The translations under genes and the position numbers were made by a program. DNA of 6,471 nucleotides from Candidatus Bipolaricaulota bacterium (lineage in GTDB: Bacteria > Bipolaricaulota > Bipolaricaulia > UBA7950 > UBA9294), in contig JAGLYB010000050.1 of the NCBI GenBank assembly GCA_023132545.1, positions 1 through 6,471 on the forward strand, in the 5' to 3' direction. This document shows, piece after piece, positions 6,310-6,471 of the stretch. Each line of letters opens with the position of its first letter. Positions within the stretch are counted from its first letter, which is position 1. Below the pieces are notes generated by a model. The model saw nothing but the letters and a program-made list of their open reading frames with translations, ran no database searches and was not told the origin of the DNA.

Positions 6310-6471
6310 ATGAGCCTTCGTCGATGTGATCGATATCTGCTTCGCCAGATGCTGGGTCCATTTTTTCTTGCGTTGGCAGGGCTTGCACTGTTCATCCTTC
6401 TCAATTTGATTCTTCGGCTGTCGGAATTGATGGTCGACCGGGGAATCGGGCTGACCCAGCTACTCCGATTG
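6310..6471 (+). CDS. LptF/LptG-family lipopolysaccharide export permease (N-terminal part)
   Basis: The first 54 codons run to the right edge of the window in an open frame from ATG 6310. The peptide begins MSLRRCDRYLLRQMLGPF, the typical LptF/LptG (YjgP/YjgQ) opening in which a short basic segment with DRY-x-L-(R/K) leads into the first membrane helix. That helix covers about residues 17-37 (FFLALAGLALFILLNLIL) and is followed by a polar stretch and then GIGLTQLLRL. These permeases pair with ATPase LptB to extract lipopolysaccharide from the inner membrane and pass it to LptC/LptA, which implies an outer membrane. LptF and LptG cannot be told apart from this fragment. The upstream GGGTG is at best a weak Shine-Dalgarno. 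The start ATG shares CATG with a minus-strand ATG of a short open frame (see findings). Confidence 0.82.
   Translation, partial: MSLRRCDRYLLRQMLGPFFLALAGLALFILLNLILRLSELMVDRGIGLTQLLRL

Noticed and set aside
1..6471. CRISPR array, tRNA/rRNA genes, insertion sequence, toxin-antitoxin or phage-defence cassette
   Set aside because: No regularly spaced repeats, no tRNA-like folds noticed, no transposase or terminal repeats, and every substantial frame is explained by a housekeeping-type gene.

Overview
The window looks like chromosomal housekeeping DNA of a diderm (Gram-negative-type) bacterium with a moderately GC-rich genome. The diderm call rests on the start of an LptF/LptG lipopolysaccharide-export permease at the right edge. 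The sequence alone does not let me name a phylum. I see no mobile element, tRNA, rRNA or CRISPR array.

Layout from right to left. At 6310-6471 (+) is the N-terminus of an LptF/LptG-type permease. It is divergent from a tight four-gene block on the minus strand: miaB (4878-6191, tRNA methylthiotransferase), a PfkB/1-phosphofructokinase-family sugar kinase (3925-4881), a two-CBS-domain protein (3480-3914) and a DinG/XPD-type iron-sulfur helicase (979-3480). The junctions are an ATGA overlap (miaB/kinase), a 10-nt gap holding a strong Shine-Dalgarno (kinase/CBS) and a TAGTG one-base overlap (CBS/helicase), so the four are very probably one translationally coupled operon. A well-formed sigma70-type promoter (914-942) then starts a separate transcript for a family 2 glycosyltransferase (209-859). 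At the left edge (1-94) is the first part of a membrane protein resembling the N-terminus of a sodium:calcium antiporter. The three intergenic gaps are each just under 120 bp; no gene-free stretch exceeds 300 bp.

How the genes fit together: the operon mixes tRNA modification (MiaB), a carbohydrate phosphate kinase, an adenylate-sensor-type CBS protein and a DNA helicase. There is no obvious single pathway. The kinase-CBS pair may couple sugar metabolism to energy state, but that is inference. The points most worth a second look are the altered ATP-site motifs of the kinase (GADD in place of GAGD, plus two further changes), the short N-terminal region of the helicase that looks like a decayed DnaQ-type exonuclease, and an inverted repeat in the miaB/lptF divergent promoter region. 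I found no convincing previously undescribed system.
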